64,000 nt of DNA from Heterohyrax brucei (lineage: Eukaryota > Chordata > Mammalia > Hyracoidea > Procaviidae): positions 154,622,329 through 154,686,328 of the forward strand of contig CM053143.1 in assembly GCA_028571685.1 (NCBI GenBank), written 5' to 3'. The notes beneath the pieces are model-generated. The model made no database searches, had not been told where the DNA came from, and saw only the letters and a program-made list of their open reading frames with translations. Made by a program: the position numbers and the translations under genes. This document shows, in pieces, positions 10,556 through 21,109 of the stretch. Each line of letters opens with the position of its first letter. Position 1 is the first letter of the stretch.

Positions 10556-11052
10556 TTGTCTTAGGCATTTAGTGCCACTATCACAGAGATTCCACAAGCA
10601 GATGGCTTTAAAAAGAGAAATTTTATTTTTGTCTCAGTCTACTAGGCTAAAAGTCCAAATTCTGGTGTCAACTCCAGGGAAAGGCTTTCTCTGCTGACTC
10701 TGGAAGAAAGTCCTTGTTACCAGTTTTCCCCTGGACTGAGAGCTTCTGAGATGCAGTGACCCGGTCCTTCCCGAACGACATACTCTGCTCCCAGCACTGT
10801 TTTCTTGGTGGTATGTGGTCCCCCAAATCACCTTTGCCCTCCTTTCTTTTATACCCCAAAAGGCTGTCCCGAGACACAACACAATCCTGCACATTGAGTC
10901 CTACCCCGCTGACACAACTGCCACCCATCCTCCCTTATTAACATCATAGAGGTAGGGTTTACAACATATAGGAACATCACACAATACTGGGAATCATGTT
11001 CCAGCCAAACTGCTACACACATTTTTGGGGGACCACAACTCAATCCATAACC
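10556..11052 (-). mobile_element. MaLR-like solo LTR fossil, near complete
   Basis: Minus copy from GTCTTAGGCATTTAGTGCCA to CACAACTCAATCCATAACC. It contains GAGCTTCTGAGATGCAGTG, TTTTCTTGGTGGTATGTGGT and CCTTATTAACATCATAGAGG. One of the most complete copies, with no internal region. Confidence 0.75.
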
Positions 11053-11870
11053 AACACATTCTAGATGTAAAGCTGGTGGTGAAGGGCATCCCGGGGTATC
11101 ATACCAAACAGGCACCACAGGGACCAGGTTCCTGGAACCCCTGGCTGAGCAGTCCATGGCTGACAGTTGGACCCTTACAACCTGGAGATACAGATTCCAT
11201 TTTTAAATAACTTAGATATAGATACAAGACTCAATGAAGGACAAATAAATGAGACAATTAAGCCTATAATCCAAAGCGTGAAAAATGAGACAACAGGAAC
11301 ATACAGAGCTGTCTCTTCTTATGTCACATATATTTTCCATGCTTCATGTTTTGCCTGTTTTCAAGACACAGAGGAATGGACACCTGTGAGAGTCATACAT
11401 ACACAAACACAGATTTGACACAGTCAAGCTGTTGACAGTTTTTCACAGATCATTCCAGCTCAAAGAGGAATAATCCAGGAAAGATGAACACACCCACCTT
11501 ATTTCTTGTTTTCCAGGTCAGGTTGACAGGAAAGATGATTTGTTCCAGCAAGATGGTCCTGGGAAGACCTCAGGATGGCCTGCAGCTCCAAGATACCAAG
11601 ATGACTTTCCTTTGCTCAGCCCTGAGTATGACTAGCCATTGGGATCACTCATTGAGCCTTGTTGTGTGTCACACCCAATGCCAGGCCCTATTGAATGTCA
11701 TAAAAATAGAGAAAGAGCTGATGTTCATGTTATAGTATGGCTCCAAGGAGCAAAAGAGGGGATGCTATAAAACTAAATGCATATAGGCATAATTAGTATG
11801 CTGATGTGTTCTGCACTCTGGGAAGAAAAAAGGATATATAAAAAGAATTCTACTATAAACATATTCTTTC
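11053..11870. other. No gene or clear repeat recognised
   Basis: Single-copy-looking. Short open frames exist on both strands but show no domain, and no repeat family was recognised with confidence. Confidence 0.35.
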
Positions 11871-11871
11871 A

Positions 11872-11911
11872 GATGGATGGATGAATGGATGGATGCATGG
11901 ATGTACAGATG
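11872..11911. repeat. GATG-type tetranucleotide tract
   Basis: Imperfect GGAT repeats such as GATGGATGGATGAATGGATG. Confidence 0.85.
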
Positions 11912-12347
11912 CACAGATAGCTGCTGGTGAGTCAATTCTGACTCACTCTGATCTTGTGTACAAGAAAACAAAATACTGCCCTTCGTCACCCTCATGGTCG
12001 CCAGCATGCTCGAGTTCACCGTTGTGGGTATTGTGCCAACCTATCTCACTAAGGTTCTCCCTTTTCCTTGTTAGCCCTCTACTTTGTCAAGCACAATGGC
12101 CTCCTTCAGTAACTGCTCCACCCTGATGTGCCCAATCAAGTGATTAACACAATGTTCTGTTGTGATCCATAAAATTTTTCTTGGTCAGTTTTAAAAGTAC
12201 ATCCCAGGCCTTCCTTCCTGTTTGTCTTAGTCTAAATTTTCTCTGGAAATCTGTTCACAGTGACCCTGAAATACCAGTGACATGCCTTCCAGCTTCACTG
12301 CAACACAAGGCCACATGGTATGACAAACTGACAGACAAGTGGTAGTC
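11912..12347 (-). mobile_element. RTE internal-deletion derivative
   Basis: On the minus strand the right part (about 12145-12347) is RTE 5' UTR, with GCTGGAAGGCATGTCACTGG and GGTATTTCAGGG near the start. The left part (about 11912-12140) is the RTE 3' end (complement of CAAAATACTGCCCTTCGTCA). The endonuclease and most of the RT are missing, leaving 5' UTR joined to 3' end. Confidence 0.6.
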
Positions 12348-12357
12348 CTATACACAC

Positions 12358-12569
12358 CAAAACCAAACCCACTTCCATCAAGTCAGTTCTGACATATAGC
12401 AACCCTACTCCACAGGGCTTCTAAGGCTATAACTCTTTGTGGAAGCAGACTGCCACACCTTTCTGCCATGAAGCAGCTGCTTGGGTTTGAACTGATAACC
12501 TTTCGGTTTGCAGTGCTAACCTCTAGGTTTGCACCAGACACTTTAACCACTGTACCGCTAAAGCTCTTG
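12358..12569 (-). mobile_element. AfroSINE-like SINE, long subtype
   Basis: Minus copy with tail block AAACCAAACCCACTTCCATC and the additional middle block of the longer subtype (complement of GGAAGCAGACTGCCACACC). The head GATAACCTTTCGGTTTGCAG comes near the end. Confidence 0.85.
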
Positions 12570-12591
12570 GTTCTATATAGAGACTTGCTGC

Positions 12592-12655
12592 TGTTGTTTG
12601 GTGCTGTCAAGTCAGTTCCGACTGACAGTTAACCTATGTGCAACAGAACAAACTA
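12592..12655 (-). mobile_element. RTE 3' end stub
   Basis: GGTGCTGTCAAGTCAGTTCC and GTGCAACAGAACAAAC are the reverse complement of the last bases of RTE. Extremely 5' truncated. Confidence 0.65.
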
Positions 12656-13104
12656 CAGAGTCAAGACAAATAGTTATCCACTTCCCTAGTTTACCTCTTT
12701 TGTGAGTTTTCTTCAAGGCTTAAAAGCAGACATTCTAGCAGTAATCGCAGAGAAATGTCCAGCCATTGAGGCGACCTGGAGGGTCTCTTCAGGGAAGGTG
12801 AAGTGGGAGAGTGGCTATTTCAGGAACATGGGAAGTAGGCCCCTTGGGCCAAATTAGAAGTCCTTATTCTAGACTGCAGCTGCCTCTGTGCTCAGAGTCC
12901 TGCTCATCAGCAGGTGGGAGGATTCTGTTGGCAAGGATACGGCAACACTCCTTCCTGTGTTTTGCACTTATCTGAAGTCCCTAACAGCCTCACTACAAAA
13001 TGCTCAGGATCAACAATGTAGATAAACCACCTTGATTATGTGAGTAGAAAGGCCTTAGACCACCAGCACGGTCCGTTTGTTGCACTGGTGATGATTTTCA
13101 GGTT
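12656..13104. other. No gene or clear repeat recognised
   Basis: Single-copy-looking stretch; nothing supportable was seen. Confidence 0.35.
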
Positions 13105-13357
13105 GCTGTGAGGCTGTGTTTTGACACGTCACTAGGAGGGACCAACCCCTGGAAAAGGATGTCATGCTGGGTGAAAGGGAGGGTCGGCGAGAAAAGGAGC
13201 AGCTCCCCATGAGATGGACTAACAGCAGCTGCAACAGTGGGCTCAAGCATAGCAACCATGGTGAGGGCGCCCCAGGAGCAGGCGGGGCTCCCTTGTGTTG
13301 CGCACAGGGTCGCTAGGAGTCAGAACCAACTTGGTAGCATCTAACAACAACAACAAC
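13105..13357 (+). mobile_element. RTE 3' end fragment
   Basis: AGGAGGGACCAACCCCTGGA and AAGGATGTCATGCTGGG correspond to the RRDQSLEKDIMLG region at the C-terminus of the RTE protein. It ends with GGGTCGCTAGGAGTCAGAAC and an AACAACAACAACAA tail, the usual RTE end. Confidence 0.8.
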
Positions 13358-13735
13358 GTGATGCTAGAAGCTATGCCCTCAGTATTTCAAATATTAGCAG
13401 AGTCACCTAAGGTGGACAAGTTTTGTCGGAGCTTCCAAGCTAAGAAGGACTAGGAAGAAAGGTCTGGAAATCCACTTCCAAAAATCAGCCTATGGAAATC
13501 TTGTGAATCACAACAGAACACTGTTCAACTCATTTTCCTTGCGCATGTCATCCAGAGGGATCAGTCACTGGAGGAGGACGTCATGTTTCCTGAAGTAGAG
13601 GCTAGTGAGGCCAGGGGATCCACAGCGAAATGATGGGGTGACACAATAGTCACCACAATGATGAACCCAGACATGCCGGTGATCATGAGGCTGAGGCAGG
13701 AGCAGGCAGTGTTGTGCGTGAGGCCCCATGAGTCA
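13358..13735 (+). mobile_element. RTE internal-deletion derivative
   Basis: Begins TGATGCTAGAAGCTATGCCC (RTE 5' UTR), continues TTTCAAATATTAGCAGAGTC, then jumps near 13535 to the C-terminal coding region (CATCCAGAGGGATCAGTCAC) and the 3' end (GAGGCCCCATGAGTCAGCC). It abuts the tail of the preceding RTE copy, so two elements lie head to tail. Confidence 0.7.
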
Positions 13736-14412
13736 GCCTGCTGTCTGTCTACCTATCTGACGGTATATGAAGAACACACATCTCCGGGTAATCATCTCCA
13801 GGCCTGGCACATGGTTGTAGATGGTGCCTTTATGTCTAAGTCTAGGTGTGAGCGAAGAAACCCAGTTCCTCTTCCTTTTAGCTCAGCCAGGGGAACGAAC
13901 CCCCTATTAGACATCAACAGCTATCAAGTTGAACTTCAATCACCAGCTTTGACATTCTCTCTCAGGAGTGCACCGCCAGAAACTGAGGGAGGAAGACACC
14001 ACTTTTCCAACTGGCTAGAAGATCTTCCAAGCTGGATCTTGTCAGGAAATGCTACCTGGTGTTAAGCCTGTAATTCTACCCAGGAAACCTCACTTCCTTT
14101 TTCTTCTTTATTGCTTCCTCCCTCTACCCGTGGGAGCAATTTGAATCACTCTGATCCCTCACTAACAGCCTGTTGGATGACAACATGCCAGAAAAGAGAA
14201 GACATTCCAGAAACAGGAGACTACTGTGAAAAATACCTGCATAGAGTTTCCTGAAGCCTTGGAAAACAGGACCACTCCTAGGTAACTTAATTGACTAGAA
14301 TTTTAGAAGATCTGAAATAGCAGTGGACTATATTTTGGGTGATCTCCCAGCTATTTCACAGACAGAGATTGTGAACCCTTCAATTTGAATTTCCCAAGTA
14401 TTGAATGTCTGT
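13736..14412. other. No gene recognised
   Basis: A plus-strand frame stays open at 13658-14065 (135 codons) but starts inside an RTE piece and shows no domain, so it is taken as chance. No repeat was recognised in the rest. Confidence 0.35.
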
Positions 14413-14414
14413 CC

Positions 14415-14605
14415 CCAGTGAACAGCTGATAATTAGCTGCTGACCCAAAGACTGGAGGGTCAGTCTGACCAGAGGCATCATGGAAGAAAGGCCTCGCAAT
14501 CTAGTTAAAAAAAAAAAATCAGCCATTGAAAACTCCTTGGTACAGTTTTACCCTGACAAACAAGCAGTCATAATGAGTTGGAGTCCACTGGATGGCAATT
14601 AGTCT
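14415..14605 (+). mobile_element. AfroSINE-related SINE, subtype with GAAGAAAGGCCT middle
   Basis: AGCTGCTGACCCAAAGACTG, GGAAGAAAGGCCTCGCAATC, AATCAGCCATTGAAAACTCC and a tail GAGTTGGAGTCCACTGGATG. The middle resembles the RTE 5' UTR. Diverged, with an A-run at 14503-14518. Confidence 0.65.
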
Positions 14606-14617
14606 TTCTGGTATACA

Positions 14618-14832
14618 CTAGACACCGAACTAGTACTTAGGATGCCTTATCTAGTTTAATCCTCTCCAATACCTATGACAGTCTTGCTATAGATTCCCAC
14701 AGATTCCCAATCTATAATCAACAATACGGAGGCACTCAGAGAGTAAGTACTCTTCCCTGTGTCGCATAGCTCAATCACTGAAAAACCAGAATGTGAATTC
14801 AGTTCCCCCTCCAGCCACAGCCTCTGTGTGGT
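14618..14832 (-). mobile_element. MIR SINE relic
   Basis: Minus-strand MIR: TTATCTAGTTTAATCCTCTC, GGCACTCAGAGAGTAAGTAC, and the B-box side near ATGTGAATTCAGTTCCC. Confidence 0.7.
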
Positions 14833-14837
14833 ACAAA

Positions 14838-15028
14838 GGGTTAACATTAGCGATACTAAGGGTGAATGCCATCCTTTGCTGAACTAGAGGTCAGAAATTC
14901 AAATCTACCTTGAGGATCCTTGGAAGAAAGAACTGGCAACAAACTTTCCAATAAGTCAGCCATCGAAAACTTGATGGAGCACTCTCACACACATGGGGTT
15001 GCTGTGCGTTGGAGTCAACCCACTGGTT
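14838..15028 (+). mobile_element. AfroSINE-related SINE
   Basis: CTGAACTAGAGGTCAGAAAT, AAGTCAGCCATCGAAAACTT, GGAGCACTCTCACACACATG and the tail GCGTTGGAGTCAACCCACTG. Diverged copy of the same subtype as 14415-14605. Confidence 0.7.
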
Positions 15029-15732
15029 AGCCTTGTTTGGGGCTCAGGCTTCCTCCTTAACAGCTGCCACATTCCACTGCCCAGATAAAAGACGCCCAGG
15101 GAGGACTGTTCAACCTATCCTGAAAATCGGTTCTAGGCTTTGTCCTCTGAAAGTCCCCTGTAGTGAATTTGAATCTCCCCAACTTCTGTTCCAGTCTATT
15201 TCCTCTTGCTGGGCTCCAAGCAGAGCTGGAGGCGAATTAGGCGTGGAGGCTTCTGAGAAGAGCTGGGGGAAGGTTGCTGGAATCGCCTTCCAGCAGGCAC
15301 TGTAGAGAAGGGTGCATCTCTGCTAGCAGGAACTGAAACGTCCCCAGTGGAGGTGACCAGCAGTCCCTGGGAGCTCTATTTGCATCTTTGTCTAACCCCC
15401 ACGCCTCGCTACACTCAGAAAGCAAAAGTTTATTTGCCGAGAAGTCACAACTCTGCCTCTGATGCAACGCAGCTGGCATTTTGTCCAGCTGACAGCGTCC
15501 ATAGAGAGGTGCAGAGAGCGCCTTCTGGGTCCGTTCGCGGAAAAGCCTCAGGTAAACATCGTTCTCCACTCCTCGGAGCCCCCACAGTCCTGAGGGCTCA
15601 GCCTTGGCCACCGCAGGCGAACGCCACAGCCTTAAGCATCCTCAGGTTCAGTGGCTCTCGGACTTCACCATCTGAGTTCCCTCAAGAAATAGTGGGTCAC
15701 CTGTGACTCCTGGCAGCTCCAAGTGTGTCCTA
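15029..15732. other. No gene recognised; moderately GC-rich
   Basis: Overlapping open frames exist on both strands (124 codons minus at 15237-15611 and 119 plus at 15347-15706). Neither shows a known domain. No clear CpG island or repeat. Confidence 0.35.
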
Positions 15733-15862
15733 GTAGAACTGCTCCACTGGGTTTTCAATGGCTGAGTTTTTGGAGGTAAGTCACTAGGGGTCATCTTTCT
15801 AAGGCACTTCTGAGTGGATTCCAACAGCCCAGTGTGTTAGCCACGTGCACTACCCAAGGACT
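15733..15862 (-). mobile_element. AfroSINE-related SINE fragment
   Basis: AGAACTGCTCCACTGGGTTT, AAGGCACTTCTGAGTGGATT and GCACTACCC. This is the subtype with TTTTCAATGGCTGAG in the middle; the tail side is missing. Confidence 0.7.
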
Positions 15863-15867
15863 TAGAC

Positions 15868-16022
15868 ACTGTGAACAGCTTATTAAAATACACATTGCTG
15901 GACCCAGCCCCACTTGTTTCTTAGGTCTGGGGTGCAGCCCAAGAATTGGCATTTCTAGCAAGTTCCCAGGTGATCCTGACACTGCTGGCTCACTTTGTAA
16001 CTCCAGAGATTGCTTTTTGGAA
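15868..16022 (+). mobile_element. MER5-like hAT-Charlie DNA transposon relic
   Basis: CAGCTTATTAAAATACACAT, GGTCTGGGGTGCAGCCCAAG and TTCTAGCAAGTTCCCAGGTG follow the MER5A-type consensus as I recall it. Ancient non-autonomous element. Confidence 0.6.
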
Positions 16023-16029
16023 TTGTAGG

Positions 16030-16585
16030 TGATCTGTTAGGATCCCAGCAGTACCATCCTCATACACCAAAGCATAAAACCCAATTCCAGCACAATGTCA
16101 TATTTAAAACTCTGGAAGTACCAAAATGTCTGTGAGATAATGGGTAGAGGGAGTGGAGAAGGTAGGATAGGCTGGGGCCAGGCTTAATGATCATTTAAGG
16201 ATAAAGCTTTTTCTTAGTGGAGGATCCAGTGAAGAAGAGGCTAAAGGGCTTGTGCAGAAAGTTTTGTTTATAGTCAGTCATTCCACCTCATTCCCGAGAA
16301 TATCAAAGCTGGTTAGGACAAAGCCAGCCCAGCCCAGCCCAGCCCAGCCCAGCCCAAGGTGCTCTCTTCACTCAGAAGAAAGTCAATTTACCACCAAGGC
16401 ACAGGACAGTGGCAGGATTTGCCTTCTCTTTACTGGGGAAATCAAGAATATCCATCTCACCTTGCCCTGCCAGCTTTTTAGTATCTCCTTCACCACGGTC
16501 CTCTGGTGACACCAGAGCTGAAAGGAGGGGCCCTGACCCTCATCTGTGATCACTGTCATTTCTAGAATGTCTGCAAGACCAAACC
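16030..16585. other. No gene recognised; contains AGCCC pentamer tract
   Basis: At 16323-16356 an AGCCC unit repeats about seven times. The rest looks single copy, with no domain or repeat recognised. Confidence 0.5.
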
Positions 16586-16589
16586 AAAA

Positions 16590-16671
16590 AAAACCAAGCC
16601 CACTGCTGTTAATTCTCTTAGCAACCTGATAGATCAGAGTAGAACTGCCCCATAGAGTTTTCCAAGGATTC
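16590..16671 (-). mobile_element. AfroSINE-like tail fragment
   Basis: AACCAAGCCCACTGCTGTTA and AGAACTGCCCCATAGAGTTT. Only the tail and middle are present, cut off at the next SINE. Confidence 0.75.
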
Positions 16672-16672
16672 C

Positions 16673-16836
16673 AAAAAGCCAAAGCCACTGCTTTTGAGTA
16701 GATTCCAACTCCTAGTGACCCTGCAGACAGATTAGAACTGCCCTTCACAGAGTTTCCAAGGAGCTCCTGGCAGATTTGAACTGTTAACCTTTGGGTTAGC
16801 AGCTGTAGCATTTAACCACTATGCCACCAGGGTTTC
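16673..16836 (-). mobile_element. AfroSINE-like SINE
   Basis: Near-complete minus copy with tail TGAGTAGATTCCAACTCCTA and head TAACCTTTGGGTTAGCAGCT. It sits directly against a truncated copy in the same orientation. Confidence 0.85.
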
Positions 16837-16904
16837 TGTCTGGAAGATAACAGCTAAAAAATAAATTATAGGTCTGACAGCCTGCTGAGCAGTTTCAACC
16901 TACT

Positions 16905-17112
16905 GGTGTCAGCCCAGCGGCTTCACCCCTGTTGCTCCTCTGAATGGAAACCCTTTCCTCCTTGTCCTCTGGGAGAACTCCTAGACTACCTCCAAAACCT
17001 GTCTCAGGCCTTCTGTCTTAGAGAGATGACCTTTCAGCACTCCACACAAGAGTTCATTATCACCTCCATACTTTTGCTGTGTACATACTTCCATATTGTA
17101 TCTTGTTTATAA
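16905..17112 (+). mobile_element. Possible L2 LINE relic
   Basis: CTTGTCCTCTGGGAGAACTC and the following CTGTCT-rich and TACTTCCATATTGTATCTTG tracts resemble the L2 3' region on the plus strand. Weak. Confidence 0.4.
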
Positions 17113-17159
17113 GTTTATAAGTAAGTGACAGGACCAAAAACTATTAACCCATAAGTATT

Positions 17160-17341
17160 CCCAAAGGAGTCACCAGATGGTGAAAACCGTTAATATACTT
17201 GCTGCTGACCAAAAGGTTTATGGATGGAGTCCACCCAGAGGTGCCTCCAAAGAAAGGTCCTGTGATCTACTCCAGAATAATCAACCACTGAAAACCCAAT
17301 ACAGCATAGTTCTGCTGAGGTGGTTGCCATGAAACACCAAC
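17160..17341 (+). mobile_element. AfroSINE-related SINE, GAAGAAAGGCCT subtype
   Basis: TTGCTGCTGACCAAAAGGTT, GAGTCCACCCAGAGGTGCCT, AATCAACCACTGAAAACCC and CAGCATAGTTCTGCTGAG. The tail is shortened. Confidence 0.75.
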
Positions 17342-17344
17342 TTT

Positions 17345-18394
17345 TTTTTGTTTATTTTACTCTCAGCCCATCCATCTTTCCTTATCAACTAAAGAGGGCC
17401 TAGCTCTTTCCATGGTGTCTACTGATTATGGAAGTAATTTTGGAGTCATTAGTTCCCATCCTTAAGCATAGAGAACGTGACCCAGCCGGAGAAGGGCTCA
17501 CAAGGACACATCAGCCGGGCCCTGAGATACGAAGACAGTAGCTAGGACAATCTTGGAAAATACTCTTAGGGAACCTTCCACATAAAGCCAATAAAACAGA
17601 ACACAAAAGACTTCCCACTCTTACGATGTTATATGAGCATTTAGTGCAAGAAGAACTTGTTAGACTAATGAAGGAAGACCTTCCTGGCTGTCCTGACTGA
17701 AACCTGTACCCGTGCTTGTCAAGCAAGGTGACTCAAAATGTAGGATCGTAGTTTCTAGCCCATCTGTGAAAAAGGTGAAGCTTCTAATGATTTTGCCCAT
17801 TTTGTCATGTCAGTGTATACTGGTGATTCTGTAACTTTCCTTGGACCTGGGCAGACATGGCTGCAGCAGCGTCCTTGTCCACTGTCCCACTTCTGTCTGT
17901 TCTGTCATTTCCTTAGACTTGGGCAGATGTAGCTCTGGTGGCCTGCTTGTCCACATCCCACTTTTGCTTTTTGAGTACAGGCTGACTAAAACGTGCTTTT
18001 TGCTTTACTAAACTTGATGACGTTTTTACTCTGTGATACCACCACTCTGTTGCTCTCTGAGAACTGAAGCTGCCCTTACCAGAATTATTTTGTCTATGGG
18101 ACAGAACCAAAACCTGGGGAAAGAAAACTGAAGAGTCCAAGGAAAAGAAGGATGCTTGGAAGTGATTAGGAGAACGCATAACTAGGAGCAAAAGATGCTT
18201 TCTCCACAAGTGGAGGGTAAACTAGATAGGTTGGGGGACTTTTCTGTGGGTTTGGAGAGCAGAGTGTCCGGGTACGCTCAGGGTGGGAGGATGTGGGTGG
18301 CAAAGGGAAAGCAGTTGTGTTCAGGTAGCTCTGGACTTGCCCTTGTCGATTCTGCTTACAGAGTTTAAAACTGAAGCAAAGAACTTAACCCCCC
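17345..18394. other. No gene or clear repeat recognised
   Basis: About 1 kb of single-copy-looking DNA. Two similar phrases near 17840 (CCTTGGACCTGGGCAGA) and 17910 (CCTTAGACTTGGGCAGA) hint at a short, decayed local duplication. No coding domain. Confidence 0.35.
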
Positions 18395-18396
18395 AA

Positions 18397-18561
18397 ATCC
18401 AAACCTATTGCTGTGGGGTCAATTCCAACTCCTAGCAGCTCTCTAGGACAGAGTAGAACTGCTCCATAGAGTTTCCAAGGAGCATCTGGTAGAATCGAAC
18501 TGCCAACCTCTTGGTTAGCAGCGGTAGGTAGCACTTAACAACTGAGCCACCAGAGTTTCCA
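18397..18561 (-). mobile_element. AfroSINE-like SINE
   Basis: Complete-looking minus copy: AATCCAAACCTATTGCTGTG, AGAACTGCTCCATAGAGTTT and the head AACCTCTTGGTTAGCAGCGG. Confidence 0.9.
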
Positions 18562-19560
18562 AGAAACTTAAATTGTCCTAAAATATCTTCAGTCCTGGGA
18601 GCATCTTTCTTTGCCCATGACACCGCCCCAGGACTGGCCCGCAGGTGTTACGCTTTCAGCAGGTTACATCCTGGCTTTCTCTCATCTTTCCCTTTGCTGT
18701 TCCCAGTGCCTGGTCTCAAGTCTTGCCCCTGGTAGATGCTCAGAAAGGATTAGCTTCTTTCCTCTCTTCTTTTTTCTGTCAACCCTGGGCAGCCCATCAT
18801 TACTAAAAATGATGGCAGAACACAGCAGAGGCTGACAGGACAACTTGAGAGACAGAAGCAAATAAAACACCCTACTGAGTTTCTCTGGACTGAATACCAG
18901 CCACACAATGCTGATCTTGGCTGGAATCCCACTATTACCAGTCCCCCAGGGGCCTCTGGGGTATGGCTAATTAAAGACATGGTTACTCACTTCGTTCCCA
19001 AGTCACTATTTAAGGAAGTAGAATCATGCCATTCCTATAAGGCCTCTGACCCGACACTGGAGGCAAACAATGCTAGGGCTTGTCCAAGTGGCTCTAAGTT
19101 CAGCGCTTTTCAAAGAGCAGGGAAGGGGGCAGGGGAGGGCAGGAGGCTGCAGACACTGCAGCTGGGCCAGCTGCTAGATCGTCCCTCCCCTCTCCCTCTC
19201 CCCAGGAGGCCAGGATCCAGTGACAACCCCTCCCTAAGCCCCCTCCTGAGTTTTCTGGACACAGAGTCACACAGCTGGCTCAGAATAAAGCATTAACAAT
19301 CTCTTTTTGGATTTCAAGTAGCAGCAACTTGGAGTATTGGGGATTTTTTGGTTTTTTTTTTTTAAGGAGTAAAGCAAAACATTGCTGTTCATCGACAAAC
19401 TCTTCACTGAGATCTGCTCTGCAGAAGGTCTGGTGCTGCAGACCAAAAGGAGAAGTGAATGGCACATGATTCCTGCCCGCAGAGAGTAGTCAGTCTCCTC
19501 GATGAAGGTGATACACACACAGACAATATGAACGTGGAATGTGGGAGCCCTTATAACACA
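18562..19560. other. No gene or clear repeat recognised
   Basis: Single-copy-looking, with a GC-richer part near 19080-19260 (CCCTCCCCTCTCCCTCTCCC) and a T-run at 19353-19363. No supportable exon. Confidence 0.35.
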
Positions 19561-19561
19561 A

Positions 19562-19720
19562 TGGAAACACAGGTGGTGCAGTGGTTAAGTGCGACGCTTG
19601 CTAACCAACAGGTTGGCTGTTCCAATCTAGGGAGCACTCCTTGGAAACTCTATGAGGCAGTGCTGTGGTGTCCTATGGGGTCACTATATGTCTGAATCGA
19701 CTGCACAGCAATGGGTTTTT
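19562..19720 (+). mobile_element. AfroSINE-like SINE
   Basis: Plus copy with head GTGGTGCAGTGGTTAAGTGC and tail ATCGACTGCACAGCAATGGG. Confidence 0.9.
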
Positions 19721-19721
19721 T

Positions 19722-19856
19722 CAGTAGGGGTGTTGTAGCACAATGGTTACGTGCTCAGCTACTCATCTAAAGGTTTACAGTTCATACCCAACAGCTCCGC
19801 AAGAGAAAGACGCAGCCATCTGCTCCCAGAAAGAATGCAGCCTGGGAGACCCAATG
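19722..19856 (+). mobile_element. AfroSINE-related SINE, left part, split by another SINE
   Basis: Head TAGCACAATGGTTACGTGCT and middle AAGAATGCAGCCTGGGAGAC. It continues at 20018 after the inserted minus SINE. Confidence 0.7.
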
Positions 19857-20017
19857 AACCAAAAACCCTCTGCCATTGAGTTGATTCCAACTCATAGAGA
19901 CCCCATAGGACAGAGTAGAACTGCCCCATAGAGTTTCCAAGAAGCACCTGGCCAATTTGCACTGCTGACCTTTTGGTCGGGGATGGAGCACTCAACCACC
20001 AGGGCACAAGGGTTTCG
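19857..20017 (-). mobile_element. AfroSINE-like SINE inserted in another SINE
   Basis: Complete minus copy: AACCAAAAACCCTCTGCCAT, AGAACTGCCCCATAGAGTTT and the head GACCTTTTGGTCGGGGATGG. It interrupts the plus SINE on either side, so it is the younger of the two. Confidence 0.85.
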
Positions 20018-20097
20018 GCCCAGTGGAGCAGCACTCTATTCTGTCACTCAGAGTCACTGTGAGTAGAAGATAGATTCAGACGGCACTGACAACAACA
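20018..20097 (+). mobile_element. AfroSINE-related SINE, right part
   Basis: GCAGCACTCTATTCTGTCAC and CTGACAACAACAACG finish the element that starts at 19722. Confidence 0.65.
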
Positions 20098-20591
20098 ACG
20101 TGGGATATCACAATGATAGTGTCATGCCCTATGCACAGTACAGAGAAAGGAGTGCTAACCTCTAACAGCTGGGGGAAGAAAAATAGGCCAGAGAGTGGGA
20201 ATACTGAAGCCCTTGACAGGCAAATGGCAGTTCAACAGGTCACCTAGGAAGGGGAGAATGTCCCCAATAGAGGAAAAGCATATTCAAAGTCACTTAGATC
20301 TCAAAGAAACAGCTGGAACCTACTAGTTTCAGTGAGTCTCAAACTCTTCTTACAAAGAAAAACTAAAAGCAGATGAGATTGAAGTGGGGGGCAGGGGGAC
20401 CTGAAGCATCAAGACAAGTATAAAATTTCTTAAACATTTATTTTGTACCATAAACATAAACATAAATGTATCCATTAGGTATTATAATTTATAACATTCA
20501 TTGTGTTTTGATTTAAAAACCTTAATGTCTGCCCAGTAAATGTATTTGACTTCTGAAACATACAGAAGATAGATAGGTAGCTGGACCACAG
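20098..20591. other. No gene or clear repeat recognised
   Basis: Single-copy-looking. A G-run lies near 20386-20398 and an ACATAA triplet run near 20451-20466. Confidence 0.35.
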
Positions 20592-20990
20592 CTGACTTAG
20601 TTGTGGCAACCTCCATACAGCGGAATGAAACGTCGCCCCATCCTGCATCAGCCTCACCATCGCCAGCAGATTCAGACCCATCCTCACGGCCACTGGGACA
20701 GTGCCTCTCCCCGAGGGTCACCCTCAGCCTTGCTGGCCTTCTACTTCACTGACCATGGTTATCTTCCTCCAGCTCTTGATCCCTCCCGAAGACATGTCCA
20801 GAACAGGTGAGCTGAACAGCAATCTGTTGTGATCTGTAAGGTTTCCCTCGGCCCAGTTTTAGAAGCAGATTACAGGGCCTTTCTTGCTAGTCTTAGTCTG
20901 GAAATTTTGCTGAAACATGCCCACCATGAATCACCCTGCTGGGACTGGAAATCCAGCGGCCCAGCTTCCAGCAGCACAAGCAACATGAAA
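20592..20990 (-). mobile_element. RTE internal-deletion derivative
   Basis: The left side is the RTE 3' end on the minus strand (complement of GGAATGAAACGTCGCCCCAT). The right side is RTE 5' UTR (complement of AGTCTTAGTCTGGAAATTTT). Joined without the coding middle, as at 11912-12347. Confidence 0.6.
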
Positions 20991-21109
20991 TTCGCTGCAC
21001 ACGCCTATAGAGGCTGGTGGTTTGCAGTATGCACTGCCAAATAAAACTGATCCTTGAGAAAGAAGCTCCATATTGATCCCTGGCCTTCAGGATTTATCGC
21101 TGGTACCCC

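Noticed and set aside
13658-14065. 135-codon plus frame
   Set aside because: Begins inside an RTE deletion derivative and shows no domain.
15237-15706. Overlapping frames on both strands in a moderately GC-rich zone
   Set aside because: No domain, no clear promoter or CpG island, and frames on both strands suggest chance.
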